Assembly: GCA_050732575.1 (NCBI GenBank)
Contig: JBOHRF010000123.1
Location: forward strand, 1-13,523
Length of the DNA: 13,523 nt
Direction of reading: 5' to 3'
Source of the DNA: JBBDWZ01 sp050732575
Lineage (GTDB): Bacteria; Gemmatimonadota; Gemmatimonadetes; Longimicrobiales; RSA9
Below are positions 7,257-13,523 of the stretch, piece after piece; position 1 is the first letter of the stretch; each line of letters starts with the position of its first letter. Made by a program: the position numbers and the translations under genes. Below the pieces are notes generated by a model. The model saw only the letters and a list, made by a program, of their open reading frames with translations. It ran no database searches and had not been told where the DNA came from.

Positions 7257-7465
7257 TGGCGCTCGATTTCACGCGGGCAACCGATCTCTTCATGGGAAAC
7301 GAGAACGAGCTGGCACTCGCACTCGGCATCACTGTGGCCGATCTGCGCGAGCTGCGCACGAATCCGCGCCGCGTCAGCGCCGAACTACTTACCCGTCTTG
7401 GTCAGGTGCTGATGGAACGGGGCAAGGGCATGACGCGCGTGGGGGAGCTCCTGAGTGACGCGTGA
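7256..7465 (+). CDS. Small helical protein, XRE/lambda-repressor-like HTH, 69 aa
   Basis: The 69-aa product is predicted to be all helical. ENELALALGITVADLRELR has the spacing of a lambda-repressor-type helix-turn-helix (helix, Gly at the turn, recognition helix), followed by two further helices (AELLTRLGQVLMERGKG and TRVGELL). It is short but close to a minimal five-helix XRE fold. Its ATG shares a base with the upstream TGA (TGATG), so it is made with the unknown 308-aa protein and may act as its regulator or partner. Its own stop lies in the palindrome at 7462-7473, 4 nt from the stop of the opposite-strand GNAT gene. DNA binding is inference. Confidence 0.65.
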   Translation: MALDFTRATDLFMGNENELALALGITVADLRELRTNPRRVSAELLTRLGQVLMERGKGMTRVGELLSDA

Positions 7466-7487
7466 CGCGTCACAGGTCCCGCGTCAC
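7455..7487. terminator. Palindromic cluster between two convergent stop codons
   Basis: A perfect 12-bp palindrome GTGACGCGTCAC occupies 7462-7473 and contains the end of the plus-strand gene (TGA 7463-7465) and of the minus-strand gene (TGA, 7472-7470). A flanking arm GTGACGCG (7455-7462) also pairs with CGCGTCAC (7480-7487). Alternative stems can form on either strand, fitting a compact bidirectional terminator without U-tracts. It could equally be a protein-binding site. Confidence 0.4.
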
Positions 7488-7976
7488 GCTCAACTCCATT
7501 TCGATTTCCGGCGCCCATAGCGAGCCGGACAATCGGCGGAATCCGGCCTTCTCGTACGAGCGAACAGCGGCACGATTGCCGGGCTCGACCGACAGCCAAA
7601 TACGCTGTGCGCCTGCTTCCTGCGCGAGTCGTAGAGCCATGGCATTCAGGGCGGAGCCGATGCCACGGCCGCGAATCGACTGGTGCAGGAAGTTCGCCAG
7701 CTCGACGGCGTCCGAGCCATGTGGCATCAACATGATGTGGCCGCGCACCACGTCATCGACTTCGATCACGACGTGCCGGCCGCGCGCCAGAGCGCGCTGC
7801 AGCCAGGCGCGAATCTTGGCGTCACCGGCGGGTGGAAGTCCCTGCGCCGCGCGTTTGGGCTCGAAGTCGGCGTACATGGCGACCAGCTTGTCCTGGTCGG
7901 CCGGCTCATAGTCGCGCGCCACAAACCAAACTCCGTGTTTGTCGATCATGCGCTCACGCAGGCTGGTTGTCACCAT
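7470..7976 (-). CDS. GNAT-family N-acetyltransferase, AcuA-like by context
   Basis: The 168-aa protein has the GNAT fold: N-terminal VARDYEPADQDKLVAMYADF, then HVVIEVDDVVRGHIML (beta strands), VELANFLHQSIRGRGIGSAL with the acetyl-CoA pyrophosphate-loop pattern RGRGIGS (Q/R-x-x-G-x-G/A), and the C-terminal NRAAVRSYEKAGFRRL. It lies next to acuB and an acuC remnant, the same three families as the Bacillus acuABC genes, where AcuA acetylates acetyl-CoA synthetase to switch it off. AcuA identity is inferred from neighbours, not from a signature I can see. The ATG at 7976 overlaps the natural acuC stop (TGATG), showing former translational coupling to acuC. Confidence 0.85.
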   Translation of the reverse strand: MVTTSLRERMIDKHGVWFVARDYEPADQDKLVAMYADFEPKRAAQGLPPAGDAKIRAWLQRALARGRHVVIEVDDVVRGHIMLMPHGSDAVELANFLHQSIRGRGIGSALNAMALRLAQEAGAQRIWLSVEPGNRAAVRSYEKAGFRRLSGSLWAPEIEMELSVTRDL

Positions 7977-8371
7977 CAGAAAGCCAGGCCCCAACCGGTC
8001 AACAACGGCAGGACGCGCGCTTGACTGCGCGTACGGTATGTTCGTTCGTCTCGGCTATGGCCGTACGTCTGGGCAAAGAAGGAAACGCATTGGGTGCATC
8101 GCGCAGGGTGAGAGGCACGTCATCTCCGTACTCTATGCGCACGGCCCGGAGCCACTCCTCGGGAATCTCGTCCGGGACCTGCAAGCCGCGCAGCGCCGCC
8201 CAAACCAGCGCCCACGCGCGCGGCACAACGGTGTGAATGGCGTAGCCCGCCACCAATCAGGGAAAGAGTCAGCTCGAGGCGCCGCGGGTTGAGTGGATGC
8301 TGGCGACCGAAGTTATACGTGGCCAGCCGCTCATCCCAAACCAGCGCCGTACGGTAGCGCGCCGTGTTCAG
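7976..8371 (-). pseudogene. acuC: acuC remnant: internally deleted, frameshifted histone-deacetylase-family gene
   Basis: The first part (8371 to ~8255) encodes TARYRTALVWDERLATYNFG and then QHPLNPRRLELTLSLI, the start of an AcuC-type deacetylase. The second part (~8254 to 8020) encodes GYAIHTVVPRAWALVWAALR and then PDEIPEEW, the family's C-terminal region. Intact AcuC is about 380-390 aa, so roughly 270 residues, including all catalytic His/Asp zinc ligands, are missing at ~8254. An extra G in the run at 8246-8248 shifts the frame, and a second shift (a lost base near 8020) separates the last codons LPLLTGWGLAF, whose TGA (7978-7976) overlaps the GNAT ATG. The start would be a CTG overlapping the acuB stop as CTGA; no ATG or GTG is available. 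No functional deacetylase can be made. Confidence 0.85.
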
Positions 8372-9072
8372 AGCACTTCTGCCCAGTATCGCCTGCGTTC
8401 TCCGGTGGCCGTTGCGACCGGTGCCTGATCCAGATCCAGCGCCGGCCAGCCAATTTGATAACCGAGTTGGCGCAACTGATTGATGATGGGCCGAGGATCC
8501 AGTGTCTGTATGTGCACGATGGCAACGGCATCACTGGTACCGCTCAGAGGCGGCACGACCATGCCCGTGATGTTGATTTTGTGATCGATGCCAATCAGGC
8601 GGACCACGCGCGCCAACTCGCCCGGGCGGTTCTGCATCCGGATTTCCAGGCGCGATGAGGGCTCACCGTGGCCGAACAATTCGACGAATGCGCGCATGAC
8701 ATCGGTCTCAGTCAGGATGCCGACCAGCGCACTCGCATCCAGGACGGGCAGACACCCAATGCGGTGACCGTACATCAAGCGCGCCGCATCTTCGATGGGT
8801 GTGGTGGGCGCGGTCGTGATGATCGACCGAATCATCACTTCACCAACCTGCTTCTGATGCAGCGCAGCACGCAGCTCATCGCGCTGCTCCGCCCAGATGG
8901 GTGGCATGGCCAGCCGCAGATCGCGGTCCGTAACGAGGCCCACCAACCCGTCCTTCTCGAGCACCGGCAAATGCCGAATGCGATGAGTGCGAGTCAGCGT
9001 CAACGCCTCGGCCAGGGTTGTGGTCGGCGACGCAGTGATGACGTCAGCCGTCATACGGCTGCGAACCAGCAT
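8368..9072 (-). CDS. acuB: CBS-CBS-ACT domain protein, AcuB-like
   Basis: The 234-aa protein has two CBS motifs (residues ~5-62: MTADVITASPTTTLAEAL ... LPVLEKDGLVGLVTDRDLR; and ~77-132: MIRSIITTAPTTPIEDAA ... LVGILTETDVMRAF). A C-terminal ACT domain follows (~143-215: LEIRMQNRPGELARVVRLIG). This is the AcuB architecture. CBS pairs bind adenosine nucleotides and ACT domains bind small ligands, so an acetate or energy-status sensor is a reasonable guess; AcuB's biochemical role is not established. The frame is fully intact although the genes on both sides are broken. It starts 35 nt after a predicted transcription start. Its TGA overlaps the start of the acuC remnant. Confidence 0.9.
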   Translation of the reverse strand: MLVRSRMTADVITASPTTTLAEALTLTRTHRIRHLPVLEKDGLVGLVTDRDLRLAMPPIWAEQRDELRAALHQKQVGEVMIRSIITTAPTTPIEDAARLMYGHRIGCLPVLDASALVGILTETDVMRAFVELFGHGEPSSRLEIRMQNRPGELARVVRLIGIDHKINITGMVVPPLSGTSDAVAIVHIQTLDPRPIINQLRQLGYQIGWPALDLDQAPVATATGERRRYWAEVL

Positions 9073-9114
9073 GCGAGAGTTTTCCGGCGCAAAATGGATG
9101 GGGATTACGTTCGG

Positions 9115-9143
9115 ATTGTAACTGTGATGGCAGTGCCTGGCAA
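9115..9143 (-). promoter_or_regulatory. Sigma70-type promoter for acuB
   Basis: On the minus strand TTGCCA (9143-9138) and TACAAT (9120-9115) are separated by exactly 17 nt, close to the vegetative consensus. The transcription start would fall near 9107, giving a ~35-nt leader to the acuB ATG at 9072. It shows that acuB is transcribed independently of the broken permease upstream. Confidence 0.6.
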
Positions 9144-9229
9144 GCGCCGCTTGCTGCGTCCTCGGCGACCGAAGAGACTGCGAACTGATAAGAATTATTC
9201 AGCCCTGCCAGCTTTCGTGACGCAGCCGC

Positions 9230-11516
9230 TCATTCGCCGCGTAGAATCATGGCCGGGTGAGCACGCGCAGCGCGTCGGGCCGGCAGCCAGGCAGCTACCA
9301 CTGTAACCAGCAGCACAGCAACCATCACCAGCGCATAGCTGGTCAGGTCCGCGGCCACCAATGCCAAACAGAAAGCGCCGCAACGGGCGCGTGCACATCA
9401 GCGCGACCAGGCCGCCCACGCTGGCGCCTGCCAGACCCAAAAACACGGTACTCTGCACGGCCAAACGGACGACCGACCCTGCGCTTGCACCCAGGGCGAG
9501 ACGTACTGCCATTTCGCGCGTGCGGCACGTGACCGCATCCACAGTCACGCCGTAGAGTCCGGCCGCGATCAGCAGGCCGGCTACCAGGGCAAAGAAAGCG
9601 GTGATGATGGCGCGGAATCTCTGCTCGCTGAGTGTGCGATCGATCAGCTCATCAACCGATCCAGTGCGCCGAATCGGCGCATTGGCATCCAACGCGCGGA
9701 TGCGCTGCTCCACGGCTTGCAGGACGGGCGCGGGATCTCCATCCAGCCGCAGCACGAGGGTCCACAGTCGACGTGTCGTCTGTTCATAGGGAAGATAGAA
9801 TGTGGGCCGCGGCGCGTGTAGCAGGCTGACCACTACGACACGGGCCGCACCCGTTCGATCGGTAGCGGCGTTGACTCGACCGGTCACCACGGGCAGTCCC
9901 ATGGTCTCGAAGAAGCACGGCATGACCACGCGCCACTGCGCGTTTCCCGGTGTGACCACACCGGCGCGCCGGAAGTTGATGGTCGTGCTGCTGCCGCGGT
10001 CCGTGAAGGGCAGACTCGAGCCCGCACTGCTGTGCGCACGCCGGGCAGAATTCGAATACCGTCGGTCAGCCCACGATAGAACTCGTGTACGGACAGCGCG
10101 TCGGGATAAGGTCGAACAGGAGTTGCGGCTCCACATAATACACGCCCTGCCGCTGGAAGCCGGGCGGCACACTGGCCCGGCGCTGCAGACTGCGCACCAG
10201 CAATGTGCCACTAATCAGCAGCACGACCGCCAGTGCGAGTTGAACCGCCATGGCAACGCGCTGCAAGCCAGTGCGCCGACGGGTCAAGCGCGAAGATGCG
10301 GCACGCAGAATCAGGCCCGCTTCCGTGCGCGCCAGGGACAGGGCCGGCGCCAGCCCAAACACACTCGCGGTCAGGAGAGCGGCACCCAGAGCAAAAACGA
10401 AACTGCGCACGTTGATCGAGACTTCCTGGATGCGCGGCGTGTTGGGTGGCACCAGCGCGATCAGTGCACCCGTGGTCCAGTGGGCCAGCACCAGGCCCAA
10501 TATCGCACCGGCAAGCGCGAGTGCGAGTTGCTCCGTCAGCAATGGTCGCAGGATCCGCGCTCGCCCTGCGCCCAGCGCGAAGCGGGCTGCCACCTCGGAA
10601 TCCCGAGCCGCGCCCTCGCCCAACAATAACGCGGCCACGTTGACACAGGTGATCAGCAACAACAAGCCCGATGCGCACAGCAACAACAGAAAAGGTGCGC
10701 GCACCCGGTCCGTGGACGCGCGCCGAAGGTCGAAAAGGGCTGCGACTCTCGCCCTTCGGCTGATCGAACTGAAATATGCGATTCGTTTCTTCCTGCGCGC
10801 GCGCCTGGCTGACGCCCGGCTTGAGCCGACCCATTGCGTTGTAGTTGAAGTTGTCACGCGCCGTGTCCCAGGGCAGAGTGCCCGCCGGAACCCAGATGCC
10901 CGGCGTTTGGCGCAGACGCACCAGATGGAACGCGCGCGGCAATACGCCAACGATCTCGTGCGCTACACCATTCAGCTCCAGTCTGCGCCCCAACACATCA
11001 GCCGCCCCGCCGAACCGGGTGTGCCATTCGCCATCGCTGATCAGTGCGACCGGAAATGCGCCTCGACCTTCTTCCTGCGGCCGGAAATTGCGGCCCAGCT
11101 GCGGACGCACACCCAGCGCTTCCAGCAGCGATGCACTGGCAAACAGGACGCTCGCCAACTCGACTCCCAAATCGGTCCGCAGTGTGCGCGACGTCCAGTT
11201 CCAGCTGGCTACGGACTCGAATGAAGTTTGCTGCGCCCGCCAGTCCCGGAATTCGAGGTAGGAGATGCCGTTGTCCTGCCACTGGCTCGCACGTGCCGGA
11301 TCGGAACGCCAGTGCGGAAACGTGCGCTGCACGGAGACCAGTGATCCGGTTCCGTATAGGGCAACGGTCGGATCAGCACGCCGTCCACTACACTGAAGAT
11401 CGCCGTGCTAGAGCCATGCCGAGCGCGAGCGCGAACAACGCCAGCGCGGTGAAGCCCGGTCGCCTGCTCCACAGTCGCCACGCGTATCCCAGGTCACGAA
11501 CCAGTGTATCCAACAT
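9230..11516 (-). pseudogene. Degenerate ADOP-type ABC permease (FtsX/MacB-like), about six frameshifts
   Basis: Reading across frames restores nearly a whole permease. The pieces are VRDLGYAWRLWSRRPGFTAL, then STAIFSVVDGVLIRPLPY, then the periplasmic core from QRTFPHWRSDP to RARAQEETNRIF. Next come the FtsX membrane segments LLLLCASGLLLLITCVNVA and a second FtsX half (RFRAIITAFFALVAGLLIAA, TREMAVRLALGAS), and last the end ADLTSYALVMVAVLLVTVVA finishing in LRGE. Frame changes are needed near 11410, 11347, 10750, 10107, 10025 and 9354, most looking like single-base losses. About 35-40 residues appear missing in frame near 9827 (VVVVS joined to LLHAPRP). Neighbouring genes are clean, which argues against random sequencing error, though read-level data would settle it. 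ADOPs are orphan permeases usually paired with PadR; this copy cannot make a full-length protein. Confidence 0.85.
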
Positions 11517-11770
11517 CAGCTCCCGCCTCCTGCCCGCCGCGCCAGCGCGCAAAACAGAATCCGCGGCACCAGGCCGCAACCGAATGAAACCAAACGAATG
11601 ATCAGGCTCAGCGCCTGACCCCAGTACCACGCGCGTACATGAGCGCCCGGTCGCAACCCGCGCAACGCATACTCCTCGCGTAAATCACCCACAACACCAT
11701 CGGCAAAGTCAGTGCGGGGCAACACACGCTCGAGCAGCCACTCCGCCATGCGCGGCGGGTGAGGGCTCAT
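11516..11770 (-). CDS. Permease-prefix-domain ORF of the ADOP locus, 84 aa
   Basis: The ORF encodes the soluble prefix seen at the N-terminus of ADOP permeases: PPRMAEWLLERVLPRTDFAD, then GVVGDLREEYALRG and WYWGQALSLIIRL, before the FtsX part. Here the frame stops at TGA (11518-11516), overlapping the ATG of the permease body as TGATG with GGGAG just before. It may be a genuinely separate, coupled gene, or one half of a fused gene split by a frameshift. Its ATG overlaps the padR stop (ATGA). A membrane-proximal hydrophobic stretch (ALSLIIRLVSFGCGLVPRIL) lies near the C-terminus. A stable functional product is uncertain because its permease partner is broken. Confidence 0.65.
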   Translation of the reverse strand: MSPHPPRMAEWLLERVLPRTDFADGVVGDLREEYALRGLRPGAHVRAWYWGQALSLIIRLVSFGCGLVPRILFCALARRAGGGS

Positions 11771-12096
11771 GGCAACTCCTCGAGCAACTGACCCAGTCCG
11801 CGCCAGGCACGCACCATTTCCGCGCGCGTGGCCGCCATGGCCCGCTGGCCCGCCGCCGTCAATCGGTAATAACGCCGCGCTTTGCCCCCGCGGATGGGCA
11901 GCGGAACGCTCATGCGCGATCGCACCAGGCCCTTGTCCTCCAGCCGCGCCAGCGTGGTATACAACGCCCCGCGTGTAATGGCCCGGCCAGTGCGTGCCTC
12001 CAGAGCCTCGCGAATCGACACGGCATAGGCCTGCTCACCCAGCTTCAGGACCAGCGCCAGTACCGTGAACTCGAACGATCCCACGTTCTTTGGCAT
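11767..12096 (-). CDS. PadR-family transcriptional regulator
   Basis: The 109-aa protein has the PadR winged helix: EFTVLALVLKLGEQAYAVSI, then REALEARTGRAITRGALYTT as the recognition-helix region, then LARLEDKGLVRSRM and a wing around RGGKARRYYRLTAAG, ending with a short helix (TRAEMVRAWRGLGQLL). Only the short C-terminal helix of the PadR-s2 class is present. PadR genes directly in front of ADOP permeases are a standard pairing, with PadR as the local repressor. The ATG at 12096 is preferred: it gives the usual size and N-terminus, whereas the longer frame overlaps the neighbouring peptidase gene. An inverted repeat abuts the start codon (12097-12112), suggesting autorepression. The gene is intact although the permease is not. 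Confidence 0.9.
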   Translation of the reverse strand: MPKNVGSFEFTVLALVLKLGEQAYAVSIREALEARTGRAITRGALYTTLARLEDKGLVRSRMSVPLPIRGGKARRYYRLTAAGQRAMAATRAEMVRAWRGLGQLLEELP

Positions 12097-12112
12097 TGCC
12101 TCATTGTAGGCA
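12097..12112. promoter_or_regulatory. Candidate PadR operator overlapping the -10 region
   Basis: TGCCT and AGGCA form a perfect inverted repeat with a 6-nt spacer, immediately before the padR ATG. Its centre contains TACAAT on the minus strand, a good -10 match, so binding would block RNA polymerase. If TACAAT is used, the mRNA would be leaderless or nearly so. No convincing -35 was found. Confidence 0.45.
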
Positions 12113-12173
12113 TTATCAGGACGGCGAACGAGAACCTGGGGACGAAACGACTGCGTGCGGGCTGAGACGCGGG

Positions 12174-12758
12174 TTAGAGAATGAAACCGTGACGGCGATT
12201 GACCTCGCGGATGCGGGCATCGTTCAGGACCCGGTCGTAGATCCACCGGTAGTGGTTGGCCGCGCGCAGGGTCTCGCGCGCGCGTTCTGCACCCACCAGT
12301 CTGGTCATGGACTGCAGTTCCAGGTCGCATACGACCAGATGCAGGTAGGTGCTGAAGCGATCGCGTGCACCGCCGCCACTGCGGTCCGGCGCATCCGGGA
12401 AGAGGCTCTGGAATTCCGCGATGGCGGCTTTGGCTTTCGGGTCGCGCTCTTCGTCGACGCGCCAGTGCATCTGTTCATGCAGGAACGTGGCCAACGCTTC
12501 CAGTTCGCGGTCGTGGTACCCGGTGCTCAGGGTGAGGATTGGATGGCTGTGTGGGATGATGCCATCCTCGATCAGGATGCGGTGCGTGAACACGTAGGGC
12601 TTCAAGTCGTATTTGGCAAAGATTGCTACCATCTGCGCGCGGGCCGCGCGCTCCGTCTGGCTGTCGTTCTTGAGTTGAATCTCAATGACTGGTGTTTGCG
12701 CCGTTGCCGTGTCGAGCCCGGACAAGAAGACCAGGACCAGAAAAGCCTGCCGTTTCAT
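12174..12758 (-). CDS. Secreted putative zinc metallopeptidase (HExxH), unknown family
   Basis: The 194-aa protein has an N-terminal signal peptide (MKRQAFLVLVFLSGLDTATA, with likely cleavage around residues 19-22) and a zincin motif HEQMH at residues 94-98 within LATFLHEQMHWRVDE. Downstream TYLHLVVCDLELQSM could supply a third zinc ligand, but I cannot assign it. The C-terminal HYRWIYDRVLND looks conserved-domain-like. I do not recognise a named peptidase family, and catalysis is unproven. The start at 12758 has an excellent ribosome binding site (GGGGAGGAAG) 4-5 nt upstream. It lies 68 nt after the AraC-type gene and 77 nt before padR, so it may be transcribed with either or alone. Confidence 0.75.
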   Translation of the reverse strand: MKRQAFLVLVFLSGLDTATAQTPVIEIQLKNDSQTERAARAQMVAIFAKYDLKPYVFTHRILIEDGIIPHSHPILTLSTGYHDRELEALATFLHEQMHWRVDEERDPKAKAAIAEFQSLFPDAPDRSGGGARDRFSTYLHLVVCDLELQSMTRLVGAERARETLRAANHYRWIYDRVLNDARIREVNRRHGFIL

Positions 12759-12826
12759 TCGCTTCCTCCCCACGAGTTGCTGCAAGGTATCGTACGGTGC
12801 GCAGCGCGTATTGGAGAAAACGGACG

Positions 12827-13523
12827 TCAGGCGGTGCGGCGCTCGAGGAAGCGGGCGGGTGATTCCCCGAGCAATTCATCGAATTCATGAATCAGATGGG
12901 ATTGGTCGAAGTAGCCGCATGAGCTGGCCATGGCGGACCAGTTCGGATCCGAGGCATCGACCAGCTGATCGAGCGCGCGGAACAGACGACTCAGACGGGC
13001 GAAGCGCTTGGGTGCCAGGCCGACGGCGCGCTGAAAGCGTTCGCGCAGCCAGCGGGACGACCAGCCCAGGTCTGCGCTTACCTCTCGCACGGCCGCCGCC
13101 GGCCGTGCCAGTTCCGCAGCCAATTGTCTGACCCAACGATCGACATGATGACCAGAAAGGCGATGGGTGACCTGGCAGTTCATGACTTGCAATGTTGCTC
13201 GAGGACTCGCCGCCGATTCCAGCGCCCGGTAAAGCTGGTCGGCCCAGGCCTGATCGAGCTGCGCGAGCGGCACGGCAAGATCGGTAAAGTCATGTGCGTG
13301 TCGGGTCGTGAGCACCGAAAGCGCGCCCGGCCGCAATCTGGCGCCAACCGTGAATCGACGCGCAGTGAGATCGATATCCGTGTACTGCGTGCGCGCGCCT
13401 ACCACCTCCAGCGAGTTCTTCTCGCCTGCACGGTCCACGGCATGGTACAACAGATGAGCCGAGGTATCCGGTACTACTCGCCATCCGGCCTGGCGCACCT
13501 CCACCTCATACAACCAGAAGTAT
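12827..13523 (-). CDS. AraC-family transcriptional regulator (5' end outside window)
   Basis: The frame is open to the window edge, where it reads YFWLYEVEV, matching the FWLYEG-like start of the DUF6597-type N-terminal domain. The true start codon is therefore beyond 13523, and the TTG near 13513 is not a good start. The C-terminal DNA-binding domain has two helix-turn-helices: AAVREVSADLGWSSRWLRER, then FQRAVGLAPKRFARLSRL, and WSAMASSCGYFDQSHLIHEF, then DELLGESPARFLERR. The GYFDQSHLIHEF segment is the standard second-HTH signature of HTH_18 proteins. The effector and targets are unknown. The downstream secreted peptidase gene on the same strand is a possible target. Confidence 0.88.
   Translation of the reverse strand, partial: YFWLYEVEVRQAGWRVVPDTSAHLLYHAVDRAGEKNSLEVVGARTQYTDIDLTARRFTVGARLRPGALSVLTTRHAHDFTDLAVPLAQLDQAWADQLYRALESAASPRATLQVMNCQVTHRLSGHHVDRWVRQLAAELARPAAAVREVSADLGWSSRWLRERFQRAVGLAPKRFARLSRLFRALDQLVDASDPNWSAMASSCGYFDQSHLIHEFDELLGESPARFLERRTA

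Noticed and set aside
8668..9306. A 212-codon plus-strand frame opposite acuB
   Set aside because: It is antisense to the CBS-CBS-ACT gene and its promoter, with no recognisable domain.
10250..11224. A 324-codon plus-strand frame inside the permease region
   Set aside because: It is an Arg/Ala/Ser-rich shadow of the permease; the conserved FtsX segments all read on the minus strand.
9230..11516. Sequencing error as the sole cause of the permease frameshifts
   Set aside because: Not excluded, but less likely: more than 9 kb of flanking genes are free of indels, and the locus also shows an in-frame loss. Read data are needed for certainty.
12097..12330. Longer PadR start at 12330
   Set aside because: It would add 78 low-complexity residues overlapping the end of the HExxH gene; the ATG at 12096 gives the normal PadR size.
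1..13523. CRISPR arrays, tRNA/rRNA genes, transposases, phage or toxin-antitoxin modules
   Set aside because: No regularly spaced repeats, RNA-gene signatures or mobile-element proteins were seen. The 69-aa HTH-like gene plus its partner do not resemble a known toxin-antitoxin pair.

Overview
The window is GC-rich, densely packed bacterial chromosome. Three features suggest an environmental phylum such as Gemmatimonadota or Acidobacteriota. These are a PadR regulator in front of an ADOP-type (FtsX/MacB-like) permease with a 'permease prefix' domain, a long plant/cyanobacterial-type IspH, and an acuA-acuB-acuC-like cluster. I lean to Gemmatimonadota, but sequence inspection alone cannot settle it. 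I see no tRNA, rRNA, CRISPR array, insertion sequence or phage gene.

Positions 1-3836 (minus strand) form one compact run that reads from right to left: an M42 metallo-aminopeptidase, an ArsR-type regulator, a KynB-type arylformamidase, an unknown 155-aa protein, a GAF protein of the free-methionine-sulfoxide-reductase family, and a LACTB2-like metallo-beta-lactamase-fold hydrolase cut by the window edge. Gaps are 43 nt or less, and the ArsR stop overlaps the kynB start (TTGA). A perfect TATAAT lies just upstream of the peptidase. The set suggests peptide and tryptophan catabolism plus housekeeping or repair, but I know of no pathway that joins all six.

Positions 3837-7465 (plus strand) hold ispH (last step of the MEP isoprenoid pathway), a membrane-anchored or secreted L,D-transpeptidase, and a translationally coupled pair of unknown genes: a beta-rich protein of about 308 aa and a 69-aa HTH-like protein. 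Two hairpins lie in the leader of the unknown pair. The small gene meets an oppositely oriented GNAT gene across a 4-nt gap inside a perfect 12-bp palindrome.

Positions 7470-11770 (minus strand) are the most interesting stretch. An acuB (CBS-CBS-ACT) gene with a good sigma70-like promoter and a GNAT gene are intact. The acuC deacetylase gene between them has collapsed to its first ~35 and last ~80 codons, with the catalytic core gone and two frameshifts. Beyond acuB lies an ADOP permease body with about six frameshifts and an internal loss. Its N-terminal prefix domain survives as a separate 84-codon ORF coupled to PadR.

Positions 11767-13523 (minus strand) hold the PadR gene with a candidate operator abutting its start codon, a secreted HExxH putative metallopeptidase, and an AraC-family regulator that runs off the window.

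I found no clear multi-gene defence or other novel system. The best leads are the selectively eroded acuC, the decayed ADOP locus with a surviving regulator and prefix, and the unknown coupled pair with its structured leader.
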